NCBI GenBank assembly: GCA_015501075.1
Contig: JADNYJ010000160.1
Coordinates: 1 to 64,000, forward strand
Length of the DNA stretch: 64,000 nt
Direction: 5' to 3'
Source: Gymnopilus junonius
Taxonomy: Eukaryota; Basidiomycota; Agaricomycetes; Agaricales; Galerinaceae
Shown: positions 11,954 to 22,456 of the stretch, piece by piece
Layout: each line of letters opens with the position of its first letter
Position numbering within the stretch: the stretch's first letter is position 1
Notes under the pieces: generated by a model
Told to the model about the DNA's origin: nothing
The model's input: only the letters and a program-made list of their open reading frames with translations
Databases searched by the model: none
Made by a program: the position numbers and the translations under genes

Positions 11954-14900
11954 ATGGCCGAGAAAGCAAATGAAGAGGGAAGTTTACGTTACAAGCAGGG
12001 GAAATATGCCCAGTAAGTTCAACATGTATACAACCATCGAACCCGAGGAAGCTGGTCATTGAAAATTTCGTCATTTTCTGCCGTCTCTTCTACCACTTTC
12101 AAGAGCCCAGAAATACTTTCAAGAGGTACTGTGCTCAAGATCGGCTTGTTTTCTTGCTGATAGATTTTTTAGGCCACGAAAATTAACTCAATTGAAGTCA
12201 AGTATCCATCCAACCTTAGCGCAGCCCTTTTCGAGCAGGGTAAATATCCTCCATGCATCTCGGCCATACATGTCGCGTGGACGCGTCTCAAAACCCAAAA
12301 CTCTATTGAGCCGATTAATTCCATCTCGCCAGATGACATCACGATGTCGGTGAAGCTAGCAACACGCTTAGCGAAGTCCAAGCTCCAGGGCGTACACAGC
12401 AGGGGCCTCTCGCTGCACCCAGAATCCAATAAACCACCAACCGCCAATCAGCAAACCGCCAAGTCCATTGAGGAAGACATAGAAAATTTCGCGTTGTCAC
12501 ATGTATTAGAGAGCAATGGAAAGGTTCAGGAGATGAAGTCAACTTGGGAGCAATGGCTGCATCTGCAGGACAATTGTGCTAAGCACACCAAAAAGGAATG
12601 CAAGATCTTGATTTCAGAGGCTGAATCGCGTTTGCGCAACCTTCCCATACTCAAGTCCTCATCGTGAGTGTAGTTTTTTATATTTTATTAGATCTGGAGT
12701 TCATGCGATCATATCCGACAGCGACCCAACATTGGAATTTTTCAGAGTAGGAGGAATCCTCCTGAGTGCAACTTTCATCTAACACTTTTTATAGTTCGCC
12801 ACGATCAAGTTCAGTTGCTCATGAACGGGATCAACGGTTATGCCGATGACCCATATTCCCTTGGCGTACCTCAATATCGGGATAAAAAATCCTGGACATT
12901 TCTCTTTGGAGGTTGTGGTGACGGTAAGCCCCCGACCATTATGGATGGTGTGCCTTCAACTAATGTCATTTGTTTAGGTCGTCACATTTTTGGAACACTC
13001 ATCCATCTCGCGTTTATGTCCACGGTAAATGAAAAAGAGCATCATGATCCACTGACTGTTCATATGATGCTGGTGGATATCCATCCTGCGATGCTAGCTC
13101 GCGTACTGCTCGTATTCGCGATACTTCGCCAGATTCCCGAACACGACTTTCCAAGGACCCAAAGAAGAACATGGAGCTTCATACCACCCTATTCTACCTC
13201 TATACAGGCTTGGTGATGCCTGAATATTGTCGCCAAATGTATGTGTAACAGCTGACTTAATATTCTTCCTTCTGCAAATTGATAATGAATAAATACCACA
13301 AGTCGTGTCCATTTGCAAATCTTTGGTTGACGAAATCTCAAAGGGTACCTGCGACCTTCTGAAATACGTGCACATTAATGAAAACAGCATGCCTGCCATT
13401 CTCGATACTGTTCAATATTGGTCCACGCCCCTTCCAAAATCAACGAAGATTTTTTTGGAGAGAAGTTCGGCCGTTACGCAACAATCGTTTCCCAAACGCC
13501 CGGGATTTACATCCGATGGTTCATTCCTTGAGCCAGCCTTATTGGAAGCTCGTAGCAACTCTCAATACGTCAGGGTTCCTTCCGGAATGTCAGGTCCGTA
13601 TGCGGATCCTGATGCTGAATATAAAATATTCCAGCGCCTCAAGGTCCTCATCCCACCCAAACCCCTGTCATCGCGCCACCCTGCTTTCGCAAATTGATCA
13701 CATCGTACAAGAGTGCGTCTGGCGGTCTGTATGCTGAAGCCGCACGAGAAATCGAACAGACTTGGGTGCCTAATCCAACACTTTTTGTAGGCGGCTTCTT
13801 TTTCCGTCTTTTTTCTGCCCTGAGAAATTGCATTAGGACCAGAGTTCTACTGAGCATCCCGGTCCTGGACAAGAGAATGGTTATCCAAGGATTTCCAAGC
13901 CACCTTTTGAAACTTTGGCATCCTTCGCCGAATTTTCAGGCAATCTTCACAGAGGAAGACCCCCGCTTTCTGCTAGCGGCAATTCTGGATTCGCCACTAT
14001 CAGTCAATTCTTCGACCAGGCTGCGGACGCGATTTCGCACTGCAGAAGAATCTCATGATTGAAATCGTCATCGGAGACGTCATCACCGGGTCTCTAAGCT
14101 CTTTGCGGGGAGCTAGGGCGATGACCACCCAAGTTTCCTAAAGACTATTCCCGCATATTTTTGAGTAATGTGCCGTGAGTGTCTGTTCTTTCCTTCATCT
14201 TATTAAGCTATGCAAACCTGTCATGCTCAGTGATTATACTCATGGAATGTTGAATACCGCGGTACATCTTGTTCAACACCTTCAGCCGAATGCACTTGTA
14301 ATGGCAAATTGTCTCCTCAATTCTTTGGATTTTCCTACTCTCGCAGACTTCTGCTACAAGTACGGCCTTCTTTCCCATTCATAGCATCTATCTTGATGAA
14401 CCTATTCTATAGCTATACTCTTTTGCTTCCTGATGATTTACGCCGAACTTTGGGCTGTGAACTCTTGAACCCAAGAGAAATGCCTTCGATGATATTGCTC
14501 TGAAGCGACTTCCGCTTCCTTTACCATTTGACCAACTTGTCCGACCAAAGGAACTTCATACCTGGCTAGCTCAGCTTCTTCTTTGCATTCTTTACAATGG
14601 ACGCCCTCATCATCCACCGCACAGAGTTGATCTACCTGGCAACTTGAATACCTTTTTGAACACGCTCGTGCACCTGCAGCGTGTTGGATATCCTCCTCAC
14701 TGGATCGGCGATTTCCTCCAATTCATCCTTTCAGATAACTTGGTAACTGATGTTCAACCGTACCTGGGCACGACTCCTATTCCAAAAATGGAAATTAACA
14801 GAAGGACAGCCGTCCCTCGGAAGGTACATCTTGGCGCCTGGCAGGCTGAGCTAGAAGTTATGCTGGCATTGACTATGCCTGCCCTTCCTTTTGCCGTCTC

Positions 14901-15372
14901 AGTTCCTCGTGTCTATCCCACTCTTTCTGATATTTCAACATTCAAAGCGACTGTCGAACCTATAGATCTCTCTTATCATCCCCTCGCACACGTCTGGAAA
15001 GTACTGATATCAGGAGTAACAAAGGCGATCGGGTTGATGTTCTACAGACCGACGCAAGGCATTGATACCACCTTTTTGGCGCGCCAAATTCCTGGTATTA
15101 TTGAAGGTGAACGCGACGTTCGCCATGCGCAAGTTCAGATCATGCTAAGCCAAGAAAGCGTTGATCTTCTGAAGGGTGAGATCTCATGGAAGATGAGCCA
15201 ATCCTGGTATGGAAAGATGAAAGCGGAGGCATGGTGCATGGCCGCATATCGTACTGATCTGAAGGTTGCTGGTAAGCTCGGTTACGTTTCGTTTCATTTG
15301 CCATCAGCAACACTTACTGGTCCGTATTTAGCATCTGAACCTGCTAGTGTTACTGAGTGGTCGAAGGTTTAA
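11954..15372 (+). CDS. DUF4470-domain protein, copy 1 (several frame slips)
   Basis: Large protein of unknown function. A short TPR-like N terminus (EGSLRYKQGKYAQ, ALFEQGKYPPCISAI) precedes the DUF4470 core: FGGCGDGRHIFGTLIHLA and the SAM-methyltransferase-like VHMMLVDIHPAMLARVLLVF. Long helical regions follow, including PSGMSGPYADPDAEYKIFQR, a conserved WVPNPTLF block, and the last exon from 14644 to TAA at 15372. The ATG at 11954 gives a short first exon spliced at GTAAGT. Continuous homology requires single-base additions near 13135 (AA), 13692 (TT), 14034 (TTT), 14105-14125 and 14478 (AAA). Each restores a conserved block. Either the assembly is imperfect here or the gene is decaying. It is followed by a tandem paralogue. 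Confidence 0.75.
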
Positions 15373-15732
15373 TTTTTGTGAAGAGGTTGGTCAATTTGAG
15401 TCCAACCGGGCTCGATATGGCCTGTAAAGCAGAGATGCAGTTATGGGTCACATACCGTTCATTTTACTCTGTAGAAGTTGCTACAATGACTGAGTGTGGT
15501 GTTTTATCAAGCGTACTTTACTCTCTCCTTCCTTGGAGCATCCTTCGCAGACTCGTCGTTCGCGGTACTGCTTTTGCCTTCATTGTTTCCCTTTTCGGGG
15601 ATTGATCGGAAAAGAAGCGCATGGACGTTTCGTCCTTATAAAGCCACCTCCCTAGGCATTCCTCTCTTTTGCTTCTTTTCTATCCCAAAGCCCTACTTTC
15701 TCTGTTCTCTGTAGCTATCTAATCGACAGTTT
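15373..15732. promoter_or_regulatory. promoter region of DUF4470 copy 2
   Basis: This is an intergenic gap between tandem paralogues. A TATA-like TTATAAAG lies at about 15635-15643. It is followed by a pyrimidine-rich stretch up to about 15715, shortly before the ATG at 15733, as is usual for basidiomycete transcription starts. Confidence 0.4.
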
Positions 15733-17406
15733 ATGGCAGAGGAACACAATCAGAAGGCTACAACATGCTTAAGGCTGGACAATACACAAGGTAAGAGTTT
15801 TCCAAAGGACCATCAAAGAAAATGCGTTGACGGGTTGTGAATTTTGCTTCCGCAGGGCCGAGCAGCTCTTTGCAAAGGTGGGTTTCTGGTTTACACCAAA
15901 TATTGTAGTTAACTGACACTCTTTGTACGGTAGGCTTCAAGTCTTCGCCCGGATGAACCAAAGTACTCCTTAAATCATAGTGCAGCCCTTTATGAACAAG
16001 GCAAATACAGACAGTCTATCGACACCGTTTTAGAAGCCTGGAAGAAGATTCAAGCCAAATGGTGTGAAGAAAGTGGGAACGCACAAGGGGGATGGGATAC
16101 TTTGTCCATCAAACTTGGTGTTCGATTTACCAAAGCTAAACTCCAGCTGGCGGCTTCATCTGACTCAACAACCAATCACATTCAGGAAGTCAACGCGATA
16201 ACTCTGGAAGATTCTCAGAACGAGTCGAGCATCAGTGATTTAGATCATGGCGTGAGTATTAAACTTTTTGTGACTTCGAAAATGGGTTCGGAGGATGCTC
16301 GGAGCCAGGATATGGTTAATATTTGGCACCACTGGAAGGCGGTCCGTGATCGACATGCATCCCACACTGTTAGCCAATGTAAAATCGTTATATCTGATGC
16401 ACAAGCGTGCCTCAGGGGTCTCAAGATTTTTAAATCTACTTGGTAAGCCGATAGTTATACTTTAAACAGTCAAACTTGTCGCTCAAGCTATTCAGTGACC
16501 CGACTTTGGACCATTACAATGTACGCCCTCTTGTCGCGATGAACTTCTCGGCCCCGCTTACTGTTTCTAGTTGGGCCATGATGAAATCCACTCTTTACTG
16601 GACGGAACGGAAGAGGAAGACGATATATATCCCATTCATCTTGACAAGTTGAATAGCCAAGAGAAAGAGATGGCTTTGTCATTTCTTTTTGGAGGCTCTG
16701 GTGATGGTTCGTCATCAATTCATCTTTTCTCCAGTACTTATTGATTTCTTTCCGTTTCAATTCCAGCTCGTCACGTCTTTGAAACCGTCATTAACGCCGC
16801 AGACTTCGTCGAGAATTCGAAATTCATGAAGAACATAGAGCACTAAAGGTTCACATGACTCTAGTGGATATTCATCCGTCTACTTTGGCTCACATGCTCA
16901 TCATTTTTAAGCTCCTTGATATTATTTCTAAAGTAAAGGAGTAAAGGATAAAGAAGACCAAGTCAAACCACAGACGAAACTGAAACAGAAAAACATACCT
17001 ATGATACCCTGCGGGTTTTGTTACCACCGCAATCCTCGTTTCCAGACCTCCCTTCCCTCGATAGAATGGTTGATTGTTCTGATCAACTCAGACCATTCAA
17101 CATCTTGGATGCAAGAGAAGAAATTTTCGAATTTTGGAAACCGAATCCAACACTTCTTGTAAGTAACGGTCGCGTTCTCTCTATCAAGGCGCCGGGCAAT
17201 TACAGGATAGAATATTGATAGAGCACGCTATGTTCTGTCAAGTACCAGGTTGCCCAACTGTCACTATGGACCCTTACGAAACCGTACACGCTATGATGAT
17301 ATTCAATAAACGTGTCAATCTGCAAGTCACACTTCCCTTTGGCAAAATAGCATTTTCTGTCATCTCGACATTCTTCAATAACGTTATGGATGCTTTCAAG
17401 TTGTAA
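15733..17406 (+). pseudogene. DUF4470-domain protein, copy 2, truncated
   Basis: Tandem paralogue of the gene at 11954-15372, with the same order of early exons: MAEEHNQKA start, ALYEQGKYRQSIDT, LGVRFTKAKLQL, then LFGGSGD/RHVFETVI and VHMTLVDIHPSTLAHML. The frame slips once at about 16827 between VFETVI and VHMTLV, and again near 16940. Later blocks KPNPTLLV (about 17145) and DPYETVH...FFNNVMDAFKL (17262-17403) line up with the middle of copy 1. The reading frame then stops at 17406. The whole C-terminal half of copy 1 is missing. Just beyond lies the convergent 3' end of the kinase gene. Confidence 0.7.
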
Positions 17407-17599
17407 CTTAAAATAGAATGCGCCTTGTGAATTAAGGATCGAACAGTAGAGCATACGATAATACAGTCTTCTAATCAACTCCAGAAAACCATGGATCTTC
17501 AAGCAACTTTTCTGCGCTTGCTCTTGCTTTAGGATCAAGGTGCAAATACTGTCTTATTAGGCCCGCAGTAGATAGGATGCCAGGTTTCTCGATGACATG

Positions 17600-18345
17600 T
17601 GTCGGAAAACCGTTAAGGGCATTATAATGCGATAATGCCGGTAATGCGGAGCCTTAATTATAATCCAATTATAACGCAAAGTGGATATTCCGTAATTCGG
17701 CATGCCAATTATAATGCTGGAGCTCGATTATAATGCACAGGGCCTATTTTAGGAAAACGGAAGCAGTGCCTCCGGGCACTCTCCTTACTTCATTCTTACC
17801 TTTGTATTTCAGGCTCTCACGGTTCTTACTTACTTACTTACCTAAGACTGTTGAAATTAAGTGGCCTACGCGTGAATTGAACATGAGACTTACCTGACAT
17901 AATAACCTTGAGACGTGCATAACTTACCGCTACGCCATAGCGCTTTTTTATGGTAAAGGAACCTAGAGCTTCATAGCAGCCAGTGACGGCATCTGCCTAA
18001 AATGGCCTGATTGATCACAGTCCCTGTATTTGCCTATCCAGACACTACAGTGGTCTCCTCTCTACTTTTAGCTGCTTAATGTCAGTGATAATTGATGTAA
18101 AATATAAAATATCTAATTGCACTTTGAATGACAGGCAAATCTTAGGGAGATCACGCTGAATCGACGTTGAACTCAATGCCATATAAACCAACCGACAGCT
18201 CGGGACTTGATCACTCAGACCGCTTAGCCGGCTCCGGCATTACCGAACATCTGATTTGCATTATCTTATCAGTCCCTTTGATTATAATTCAGCCAGTAGA
18301 GTTATAAATGGAATCCGGGCATCATAATGTGTATTATAACGGGGT
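17600..18345. repeat. MITE-like duplicated end of the transposon family
   Basis: A third copy of the family end (GGCATCATAATG...GGGGTTTGCC) sits at about 18318-18352, inverted relative to 17600. GCCGGTAATGCGGAGCC at 17637-17653 has its approximate complement at about 18228-18244. The block is rich in ATTATAATG units and has no coding content. It looks like a short related element abutting or nested at the left end. Confidence 0.45.
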
Positions 18346-18833
18346 TTGCCTGGGAAATACAGTGTTTTGCATATTGTTTTGCACAACTGAATTTCGTGAG
18401 AGCTGTTTGGTTGTGTTGTGATGTGACCACAACATCACTGATCCAATCCCGGCCAAGCGTCTTCATCCGGAGTGCCTCGTTTTTCGGAGTCCAGAGGCAT
18501 CTTCAATGGCTCTTACCCGCCATTGACATCAAGGTTCGACACTGAGCGATATTGGATTATCATCAGGTGACCGCTTTTTAGCATGAAACAGCATGGATGG
18601 AACATCCTGGATGAGGTCCCAACTTTTTATAAATGAGCTTGGTACGTCTTTTTTATTGAGTTGCTCTCCTGTTTTCCCTGTTCTTCCTTATCAAATTCAC
18701 TTCGACCTTGCCCTGCAGCTCGCAAAGGCTCCCGAAAATCCGATCAATGTGCAGGGTTCTTCATGAGCGATGAATAAAAGGTGAGCAATGAACTCAAGAA
18801 AAGTCATCTACTGACTGCACAATCTAACTCATC

Positions 18834-20691
18834 ATGAACTCTCAGATCTCTACTGTCGACTTACCCAACAATGGCAATGATGAGAACCACCCACCAGCGC
18901 CGCCAATCGCACCGATCACGAATGCACAGCATCCGTCTGAAGGCTGGCTGCGTAATCTGGCTTGGATTGGTATGTCGGCCTGATCTATATATTCTAATAT
19001 TGTGAGCTGATCATTGTATAGATGGTGGAGTGAATCCTCCTCACTACTACTACACACACGAAGAAATCAATGAGGCTCTCACTGCAGCTGGGGTCATGCC
19101 TCGATGCACTGAGTATGAGCAGCAGGTTGCGAGGGTTACCCCGACTCCCACAGCACCAGCACCGCCTATGCCACTTACGCCATCTCTCATGAATATCTCT
19201 GGAAATCATTACAGGATGGGAGTAACTGTCAGTGAGTTATTTTGTCATTGATGTTTGCTTCAAAATTTAAAGAACTTTCCAGCTCCTGCCCCTACTCCCA
19301 CCACCGGCCATCTTGTCAACATGACGCTCAACTATTCTGCCCCGGCAGTAGCGCCCCCTGGACATGGAAAAGTCATTTCGAAGAAAGCAAAGATCACAAA
19401 GATGGATACAATCTCACTGGAGTCCATCACACGAGTCGAGTTCATCAAGGCCATCTTGGCAATCCACAACCTTTCCGACAAGTTCGCCCCAGGAGTGCAT
19501 TCGGGCCCCAATATGAAGGTCTGGTGGACAGGCGCTAGGTATGTAAACCACCATGTTACAATTCATGTCCTAATACATTCTGTGCAGTGGTGGCAAAGGT
19601 GGTGCGCCATCAATTCAAACAGACCATCAATTTGGCATTGCCCTCGAAGCCCTCCTTAAGAAGGACAAAACCAAGGTCCAAGTCTCTGTCGAGCTTGACC
19701 TTGACGACATGGAGGGTTTTAGGATTCAACAAATTGTATGTACTATCTCTTCGCATTGATAAACCTGCTGATATCAATCTGTAGTCTCTTCCTGGTATCT
19801 CTGATGCAACAGCTGTGCCCACAGATGAGGAATTAGCCTATGGGACTCGGGTAAGGAACACATGGTTTAACACACACAGCCCTGCTCATCTGCCCCCAGG
19901 TTCCACAGGTTGACAACTTCAGCGACCTTGCCCAGCTTCACGGTAGGTTCATCTTGGAGCTCAAGAAGAAATGGCCCTGTCAAATGCACCAGGGTGAACA
20001 TGGGGAAACTGGTTATTGCTACATTACCCCAACCAGCGAGCACATTTGCCTTAACCCACTTCGATTCAAGGCTTGGGCTGCCGCTATGGTAAGTTCTCAC
20101 TCACTCTTATTTCCATGTAATTCATCCTGATCTTCGTAAAAGGCTGCTGGAGATGCCACCAAGCACGAACTGCCCAATGTGACCGCATTTGATGGTGCCC
20201 GTGATGGTCACTGCACTGGTCCAAGGGCACGCGGCCGCACTGGACCTTTCACTTCTGCCACCCAGCCTGCGGAGCTTCCGACCCTCAGCTCTGATGTCAT
20301 GGGTATGTTGATGGCAGCACTCCTCAGAGGCCTTTCTTGCAAACGGTCCCACTCGGAGTCCGAGTCCCCAACCAAGCTTGCCCTTTCCACTCCAAAGCGA
20401 CTCAAATCGACCTCAGCCACTACTGTTGCTGTCTCTGACTTGCCAATGCCAGAGAAGGGCCTCGAGCTTCGCGCGTGTTTACATGATTTTGCTGAGTTGG
20501 AAGGGATTGATCTCACTATTCATGAGGTCCCACTTCATTTGGAGGATTACTCCCCTGATATAATTCCCTTTGTAGATGATGCTGAGCTTCATAGGATTAC
20601 AGGTGCTACTAGTGGCATAGTCATTAAGTTCAAGAGGTTTTGTAAGGATTGGTTCAACCGATACAAACAGAAACTCCATGCTAACAATTAG
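18834..20691 (+). CDS. transposon-borne accessory protein of unknown function, intact
   Basis: Seven-exon gene wholly inside the transposon, convergent with the transposase. ATG at 18834 (MNSQISTVDLPNNGNDENHP); every GT-AG junction keeps frame to TAG at 20691. The N terminus is Pro/Asn-rich and low in complexity. A middle domain reads VEFIKAILAIHNLSDKF, KVWWTGASGGKGGAPSI, VQVSVELDLDDMEGFR and PCQMHQGEHGETGYCYI. Next come a basic possible NLS (TPKRLKS) and a C-terminal helical region (IPFVDDAELHRITGATSGIV) that resembles a SAM-like fold. I recognise no enzyme motif. The absence of lesions contrasts with the dead transposase next to it. A DNA- or chromatin-binding helper is a guess from the NLS and location only. 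Confidence 0.75.
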
Positions 20692-20784
20692 TTACCTGTT
20701 CTGATATCTTGTTTCTAATTTTCTTTTGTCTTTGCTCTCATTAATAGTTATTGCTCTTGTCATAGCTACTACATGTTCTATAGC

Positions 20785-21872
20785 TCAAATGTCTGCATCG
20801 AATGAATATCCACAGTTTTGAATCCATCCAACTGCCATGTCTTCTGTCACTGCCTCTGTTGCTTGATGAATCAACCATGGCCTAACTTCAGGTGATGTTG
20901 CTTGAGCTTCATGCCATCTCAACCAAGATTTTATGGTATGAAAAGCTTGCTCTATTGGGTTGAAGTCAGGGGAATAGGGTGGAAGGTATACCAATTTTGC
21001 ACCTTGCGCAAAAATTAAAAGGTAAGCCTTTCACATTCTGAAATAACATGCACCACATTCATCTTCAATAATTTGTCATATATCTTCATCGTGATGAATC
21101 GCGCAATTATCCATGATTACAACACTCCATGGTGCTGGATAAGGATTCAACCGTGGAGCCTCCAAAAGAATAATTAGCCTGAGCCAACTTGTATTACCTT
21201 TGAAAATAGACTACTTACAACCTGCTCATTGATAAATTGAATAAACCTCTCTTTATTGACTGCCCCTTCGAAAATGTCGAGAGCAATGATTCCTTTGGAA
21301 GTCAATGCTGGAAGAACAGAGTAGCGTTGCCCACGAATAAATGTCTCCCAGCAGACACATGCTTGCCCAACTGGGCTCCATCCATTCTGCCGCTGATTTG
21401 TTTTGTCATCGACACTGGCCTCATCCAACCAGACACAGTATTCAGCTGGAATGTCACTGTGTTCACCTTGCCAAATGGCTCAGAGGAGTTCGTTCCTCTT
21501 GAGAGCAGCACTCGCCACATGCTTGTTGCTCATCTCCCAATGCCGCAATGCTCGAGATATTGTTGCAATTGATACATCAACATTCCTTGTGACGTAGAGC
21601 TCTTCCTGTAGCTCATCGAGGTAGACCTTGGGCTTTGCAGCTATCAGAGAGATCAAGTAGTTCGTATCTCCAACATCAAGGCTGCGAAGTCGCCCAACAG
21701 CTTGGGCAAATGGGTTTTTTGTTGTTCCATAATCGCGATCAAAGGATAGGATGTAGTAGACGGTATGACGACTGCATCCCGCTAGCGTTGCAATTTCATC
21801 GGGGGTTTTCCCTTGCTCTTGGTGCCAAACCAAAATGCGCTTTCATAGATCCTCTGAGAGTCGAGGCGCCAT
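20785..21872 (-). pseudogene. Tc1/mariner (DDE) transposase with three CGA-to-TGA stops
   Basis: Cut-and-paste transposase. ATG at 21872 (MAPRLSEDL). Then a helix-turn-helix (TPDEIATLAGCSRHTVYYIL), the first Asp in VWLDEASVDDKT, the second in SVVIMDNCAIHHDEDI, and the Glu in YLPPYSPDFNPIEQAF. Two introns are supported: about 21151-21210, and about 51 bases near 21000-21052. Three in-frame TGA codons replace an expected arginine: DL*KRIL (about 21845), ELL*AIW (about 21480) and EDI*QII (about 21080). All fit CGA-to-TGA. The protein cannot be full length from this copy, although the rest of the frame and the DDE residues remain. Confidence 0.85.
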
Positions 21873-22386
21873 TTTGAATGTAAGAAATCATCCATTGCAG
21901 GCAATGCGATTCTATGTACAATCGATCTGCGCCATGCATCTACCTCATGGCTGGCCAGATCCAGTGGACTCCCGGAGCTACCGCTGGACGTTGTAGTCAC
22001 ATCACAACACAACCAAACAGCTCTCACGAAATTCAGTTGTGCAAAACAATATGCAAAACACTGGAATGCGCACCGCATTATAATGCCCTCCGGGGTTTTC
22101 CGACATGATAAGCTCTGATACATATGTCAATGGATGTTAAAGAGATCTGGATTGGCATTCAGATTGCCTATACAATGATAAGTCAACATTCATGATTGTG
22201 ATGAGGAAGGAAAGCACTGACAGGTTAAATCAAAGTATTTAGCAGCCTACAACCAGCGGAAAGTTGTTCTGGACTGAAAATTTCACATGAGTAGCAAACC
22301 ATTTGGAAGAGTATGTGTTCCGTCTCATCCAGTTTGAACTTGGGATCGGGTCTGTATTCAAAAGCGGTTGACCGGTCACCAGTTCA

Positions 22387-22456
22387 AAAAGGTAGATATA
22401 TGGACATTTGGATGCTTGGTAATATCTTACTTCAAATTCGTAATCTTATGCATTTT
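22387..22456 (+). other. micro-inverted segment inside the kinase gene
   Basis: The host kinase is on the minus strand. Here the plus strand reads AAG GTA GAT ATA TGG ACA TTT and on, giving KVDIWTFGCL, followed by a GTAATATCTTAC donor. That is exactly the block missing on the minus strand between WNEK (about 22460) and FELVTG (about 22385). Short A/T runs flank both ends. Confidence 0.75.

Larger units (their letters stand above)
17600..22105. mobile_element. Tc1/mariner-type DNA transposon carrying two genes
   Basis: The outer ends match as inverted repeats: TGTCGGAAAACC then GGGCATTATAATGCG at 17600-17632, and the complement at 22074-22105. Removing 17600-22105 plus one copy of a flanking TG/CA dinucleotide rejoins the host kinase reading frame (AYHVIEKPG), which fixes the boundaries. 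Inside are a transposase (-) and a second intact gene (+) in convergent arrangement. A ~90-base subterminal inverted repeat (18360-18450 versus 21990-22068) gives near-identical translations on both sides. Between 17600 and 18345 the left end holds extra repeat-rich sequence. Confidence 0.8.

Noticed and set aside
21000..21052. Extra stops before YLPPYSPDF in the transposase
   Set aside because: Explained by a short intron from GTGCAT to GCGCAAG. Only the three TGA codons elsewhere remain unexplained.
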